DNA from: Cytophagales bacterium
GTDB taxonomy: Bacteria > Bacteroidota > Bacteroidia > Cytophagales > MED-G16
Length of the DNA stretch: 9,836 bases
Reading direction: 5' to 3'
Assembly (NCBI GenBank): GCA_029940715.1
Contig: JAPYTU010000029.1
Coordinates: 6,862 to 16,697 of the forward strand
Position numbers and translations under genes: made by a program. Below, in pieces: positions 7,060 through 9,836 of the stretch; positions within the stretch are counted from its first letter, which is position 1; the number at the start of each line of letters is the position of its first letter. Below the pieces are notes generated by a model that had not been told where the DNA came from, did not search any database, and worked only from the letters and a program-made list of their open reading frames with translations.

Positions 7060-8848
7060 CTATAAAATCTCCTAATAAAACATACTCCTCTAACCATTTT
7101 CTTTTAATACCATTATTTATATAATACTCGACTGCTAAACTAGCTATAGATACAGCAGCACGACCTCCCTGACCAGCGTTTTCAATATATGATGAAATTG
7201 CAATTTTTGGTTTTTCTTTCGGTGCAAATCCAATAAAACCAGAGTGATCATAACCATGAGAATTTTGCACAGTACTAGTTTTTCCACATAAAATTATATC
7301 ATCCATATATCCCCTACGAGCAGACCCCAACCGCACTACATTTTCCATAGCGTCAATAATATAATTATAATGATTTATATCTATATCCGTATTGATTCTT
7401 ATTTGATTTATAACTTTTTTACCATCAATTTCAATCACAACTTTTGGCGTATAATAAATTCCCCTGTTGGCAATAATGGCAGCTAAATTAGCCATCTGAA
7501 GGGGTGTGACTAATAATTCTCCTTGCCCTATACTTAAAGAATATATATTAGAAAACTTCCATCTATTTCTTCCGTATAGGGCATCATAGTAATTATAAGA
7601 TGGAACAAAACCAGAACTTAATATTGGCATATCAATATTAAGGCTTGATCCTAATCCAAATTTTTTTACATAATTATTCCACTCTATTAAACCCAATCTA
7701 GAGTCCACGTAAGTATTACTATCCTTTTTTCTATTTATAATTTTTCGAAATAATTTAAAAAAATAATTATTTGATGATTTAATAATTGCTTGTTTTAAAT
7801 CATAATACCCAATAGGTGCTAAATCTCCAATATTAGAATGATCAATAAAAATTTTATCACTATAATTAACCAAATTGTTTTGAAGCCCAATTAATGACTG
7901 TATCAATTTAAACATTGAACCTGGAGGGTAAGTAGCCATTAAAGCTCTATTAAATATAGGCTTTAGACTGTCATTTTGTAAAGTCAAATAATTTTTTGAA
8001 TAATCTCTTCCTGTCAAATAATTTAAATCAAAATTAGGTGAAGATACCATTGCCAAAACATTGCCAGTAGATGGCTCAATAGCTACTACACTACCAATTT
8101 TATTAACTAATAATTTTTCTATATAAATCTGAAGATCAGAATCAATAGATAATTTTATTTTTTTCCCATTTAAAACTAAAGAATCATTTAATGTATTATT
8201 ATAACTACCAACAGACTGACCTTTTACATTATAAACTTTCAACTCATAACCCTTTGTACCTCTCAATGATTTTTCATAATATTTTTCAATCCCCCCTATG
8301 CCTATTAAATCTCCCATTTTATAATAATTTATTGAATCATTTATCAATTGCTGAGAACTTATTTCTCCCACATGCCCCAAAAGATGTGTCAATTGAGACT
8401 TAGGATAATGTCTGATAGGCTTTGGCACATGATAAATCCCTTTAAAATTAGAAAATTGATTTTGCATATATGCAAATTCTTGATGTGTAATACCACTATA
8501 AAAAATGGAAGGCTTATGTTTAGAATATTTTTTTGCTTTATTTATTATTTCATGAAATTTATCAAGAGATATATTAAATATTTTTAATAATTGAGATGTA
8601 TCTGAAATTATTAATTGATTAGGAATAATATAAAAATCATACACAGGCTGATTTTCAACTATAATCTTATTATTTACATCAACGATAATACCCCTAGAAG
8701 GAAAAACAGTTTCCAAATGCAAAATATTATTTGCTGATAACTGTTGTGAAGAGGTATCATAAATTTGTAAAAAAAATAATCTCGAAATAAATAATAATGA
8801 GACAATAAAAATAAATAGCTTAAAAAAAATTGTTCTATTTCCACTCAT
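7040..8848 (-). CDS. mrdA: Penicillin-binding protein 2, elongation transpeptidase
   Basis: This encodes 602 aa, a class B PBP. A single N-terminal membrane anchor (about 7-27) is followed by the PBP dimerisation/pedestal domain (VFPSRGIIVD at 48-57, HLLGHVGEIS at 155-164, GIGGIEKYYEKSLRGTKG at 183-200) and the transpeptidase domain (about 248-580). Active-site motifs: SxxK is S311-M-F-K314 within YPPGSMFK, SxN is S358-S-N360, and the third motif is K523-T-S525 followed by T-V-Q. That third motif is normally KTG, so Ser at 525 (AGT codon, 7274-7276) is unusual. SIGQGELLVTPLQMAN (439-452) is typical for the class. The enzyme crosslinks the glycan made by RodA. The gene overlaps mreD by 14 nt upstream and rodA by 20 nt downstream. 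The C-terminus is acidic (DEEDTE). Confidence 0.95.
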   Translation of the reverse strand: MSGNRTIFFKLFIFIVSLLFISRLFFLQIYDTSSQQLSANNILHLETVFPSRGIIVDVNNKIIVENQPVYDFYIIPNQLIISDTSQLLKIFNISLDKFHEIINKAKKYSKHKPSIFYSGITHQEFAYMQNQFSNFKGIYHVPKPIRHYPKSQLTHLLGHVGEISSQQLINDSINYYKMGDLIGIGGIEKYYEKSLRGTKGYELKVYNVKGQSVGSYNNTLNDSLVLNGKKIKLSIDSDLQIYIEKLLVNKIGSVVAIEPSTGNVLAMVSSPNFDLNYLTGRDYSKNYLTLQNDSLKPIFNRALMATYPPGSMFKLIQSLIGLQNNLVNYSDKIFIDHSNIGDLAPIGYYDLKQAIIKSSNNYFFKLFRKIINRKKDSNTYVDSRLGLIEWNNYVKKFGLGSSLNIDMPILSSGFVPSYNYYDALYGRNRWKFSNIYSLSIGQGELLVTPLQMANLAAIIANRGIYYTPKVVIEIDGKKVINQIRINTDIDINHYNYIIDAMENVVRLGSARRGYMDDIILCGKTSTVQNSHGYDHSGFIGFAPKEKPKIAISSYIENAGQGGRAAVSIASLAVEYYINNGIKRKWLEEYVLLGDFIDEEDTE

Positions 8849-9350
8849 TTTTCAAATCCAATTTTAAAAATAAATACTGTATTAATATCATAAAAACATA
8901 AGTAGAAATACTTGAAAAAAGTAATATAAAAAAAGCATTTAATGTAAAAAAAGCATTTGATTCAAATATTAATAATAATATATAATAGAGCATTACTATT
9001 GGGAAAGAAAAATTAAAGAATTTGAAAAACCCTACATTAAAAATTGACATTAAAGAAATTTCTTCAGCTTTGTTTTCTCCAATTATTTTTAAAGCCCATG
9101 AATTTTTAAAATAAAGTATTATTATACTAATAAAAGAGTATAATCCGAAAGAATCATTAAAAACATCAATAATTAAACCTAACAAAAAACCTATGACTAA
9201 AGTCATTATAGAATTTTTATAATATGGATAAAGTATTAAAATCAAAACATAAGGAGCCAACAACACATAATCAAAAAAAACTATTTTATTTAAAACAAAA
9301 ACTTGCATAAACATTAGTAAAGAAAATAATAGAATATTATTCTTCATCAT
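8835..9350 (-). CDS. mreD: Rod shape-determining protein MreD
   Basis: This encodes 171 aa, nearly all hydrophobic, with about five membrane-spanning segments (roughly 5-24, 28-44, 48-62, 70-81, and two more between 112 and 162 that are harder to separate). The recognisable MreD element is GFLLGLIIDVFNDSFGLYSF (54-73), with the glycine-aspartate turn seen in the family. MreD is an inner-membrane member of the elongasome and works with MreC to activate the PBP2-RodA pair. MreD sequences diverge fast, so the assignment leans on size, topology and position between mreC and mrdA. It begins MM; either Met is possible. The start overlaps mreC by 14 nt and the end overlaps mrdA by 14 nt. Confidence 0.9.
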   Translation of the reverse strand: MMKNNILLFSLLMFMQVFVLNKIVFFDYVLLAPYVLILILYPYYKNSIMTLVIGFLLGLIIDVFNDSFGLYSFISIIILYFKNSWALKIIGENKAEEISLMSIFNVGFFKFFNFSFPIVMLYYILLLIFESNAFFTLNAFFILLFSSISTYVFMILIQYLFLKLDLKNEWK

Positions 9351-9836
9351 TATTTTTTAATTCTAATAAAACTTTTTCTTCTTTTTGTGTGTCAACTATA
9401 ATATATACATATGATAAATTATAAAAGTTTTGAAATAATTCAATATCAATATCATAAAAATTAGAATTAATGTTTTTATTTATATGTTTTATTATTCCTA
9501 TTTCTATTCCTTTTGGATATATAGTATTGAAAGAAGAAGTAATAACAGAATCTCCTTCATTAAGATTAATATGCTTTGGTATATATAAAAGCTTAGCTTT
9601 ATTTGGACTTTCTGCATCCCAATTTAAGGAAGAAAGGGTGCTTGTGCTTTTAATTAATGTAGAAACATAATATGATGTATTTAATAAAGAGATTAAAGTA
9701 GAAAAATTATCAGAAATATATTGAACTTTTCCAACTATTCCTTTGGATGAAATAACTCCCATTCCTACTTCAACTCCATCCTTACTACCTTTATCTAAAG
9801 TAATATAATTTTCATTTTTATTTATAGAATTATTAA
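9337..9836 (-). CDS. mreC: Rod shape-determining protein MreC, C-terminal part (5' end outside window)
   Basis: The frame stays open past the internal ATG at 9760-9762 to the window edge, so that ATG is not the start; 165 residues are visible. The part upstream of it reads NYITLDKGSKDGVEVG and joins directly to MGVISSKGIVGKV, the hallmark of the MreC beta-barrel core. Further on, NLNEGDSVITS and YPKGIEIGIIKHI match the second barrel domain. MreC is a periplasmic, membrane-anchored scaffold that binds and activates PBP2 for lateral wall synthesis. The N-terminal anchor and coiled coil are missing because of the window boundary, not a mutation. The short acidic tail (KNNDEE) overlaps the mreD start by 14 nt. 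mreB is expected next upstream, beyond the window. Confidence 0.93.
   Translation of the reverse strand, partial: NNSINKNENYITLDKGSKDGVEVGMGVISSKGIVGKVQYISDNFSTLISLLNTSYYVSTLIKSTSTLSSLNWDAESPNKAKLLYIPKHINLNEGDSVITSSFNTIYPKGIEIGIIKHINKNINSNFYDIDIELFQNFYNLSYVYIIVDTQKEEKVLLELKNNDEE

Noticed and set aside
8191..8587. Two overlapping plus-strand open frames inside the PBP2 gene
   Set aside because: Both are antisense to a clear PBP2 coding region and their translations are low-complexity, with no leader or domain.
9470..9670. Plus-strand open frame inside mreC
   Set aside because: It is antisense to a conserved MreC barrel region, and its hydrophobic look is a by-product of the reverse reading.
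9760..9762. ATG as a possible start of a short MreC-like protein
   Set aside because: The frame continues upstream with the conserved NYITLDKGSKDG motif to the window edge, so this Met is internal.
1..9836. CRISPR arrays, insertion sequences, tRNA or rRNA genes
   Set aside because: I saw no regularly spaced repeats, transposase genes, terminal inverted repeats or cloverleaf-like segments; intergenic space is under 100 bp everywhere.

Overview
The window is a strongly AT-rich piece of bacterial chromosome, gene-dense, with no mobile elements, CRISPR arrays or RNA genes that I can see. Everything recognisable points to a Bacteroidota (probably flavobacterial, possibly marine) genome: a PorZ-type T9SS protein with a type IX C-terminal domain beside recO, tandem Skp/OmpH genes, a DUF4399 lipoprotein, the mreC-mreD-mrdA-rodA order, and AT-rich leaders without Shine-Dalgarno sequences. 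No closer taxonomic placement is supportable from sequence reading alone.

Layout. (1) Positions 1-636, plus strand: the last 26 codons of one Skp/OmpH-like chaperone gene, then a complete second copy; both belong to outer-membrane biogenesis. (2) Positions 637-4890, minus strand: a tightly packed four-gene run read right to left: porZ, recO, a DUF4399 lipoprotein, and an isopenicillin-N-synthase-like Fe(II)/2-oxoglutarate oxygenase. Junctions are a 4-nt overlap, a 1-nt overlap and a 2-nt gap, so this is almost certainly one transcript. Its last stop codon abuts the stop of the OmpH gene with no bases between. (3) Positions 4891-4972: an 82-bp divergent promoter region. (4) Positions 4973-5758, plus strand: a 261-aa mostly helical cytosolic protein of unknown function. 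(5) Positions 5797-9836, minus strand: the cell-elongation operon, read right to left as mreC (5' end outside the window), mreD, mrdA (PBP2) and rodA, each overlapping the next by 14-20 nt, ending at a small AU hairpin with a U-rich tail.

The window therefore joins three envelope themes: delivery of outer-membrane proteins (Skp/OmpH), type IX secretion and surface attachment (PorZ), and lateral-wall peptidoglycan synthesis (MreC/MreD/PBP2/RodA). The points most worth a second look are the unknown gene divergent from porZ, the KTS in place of KTG in the third transpeptidase motif of PBP2, and the oxygenase and DUF4399 genes carried behind porZ-recO. I did not find a convincing wholly new multi-gene system; most of the window is core Bacteroidota housekeeping.
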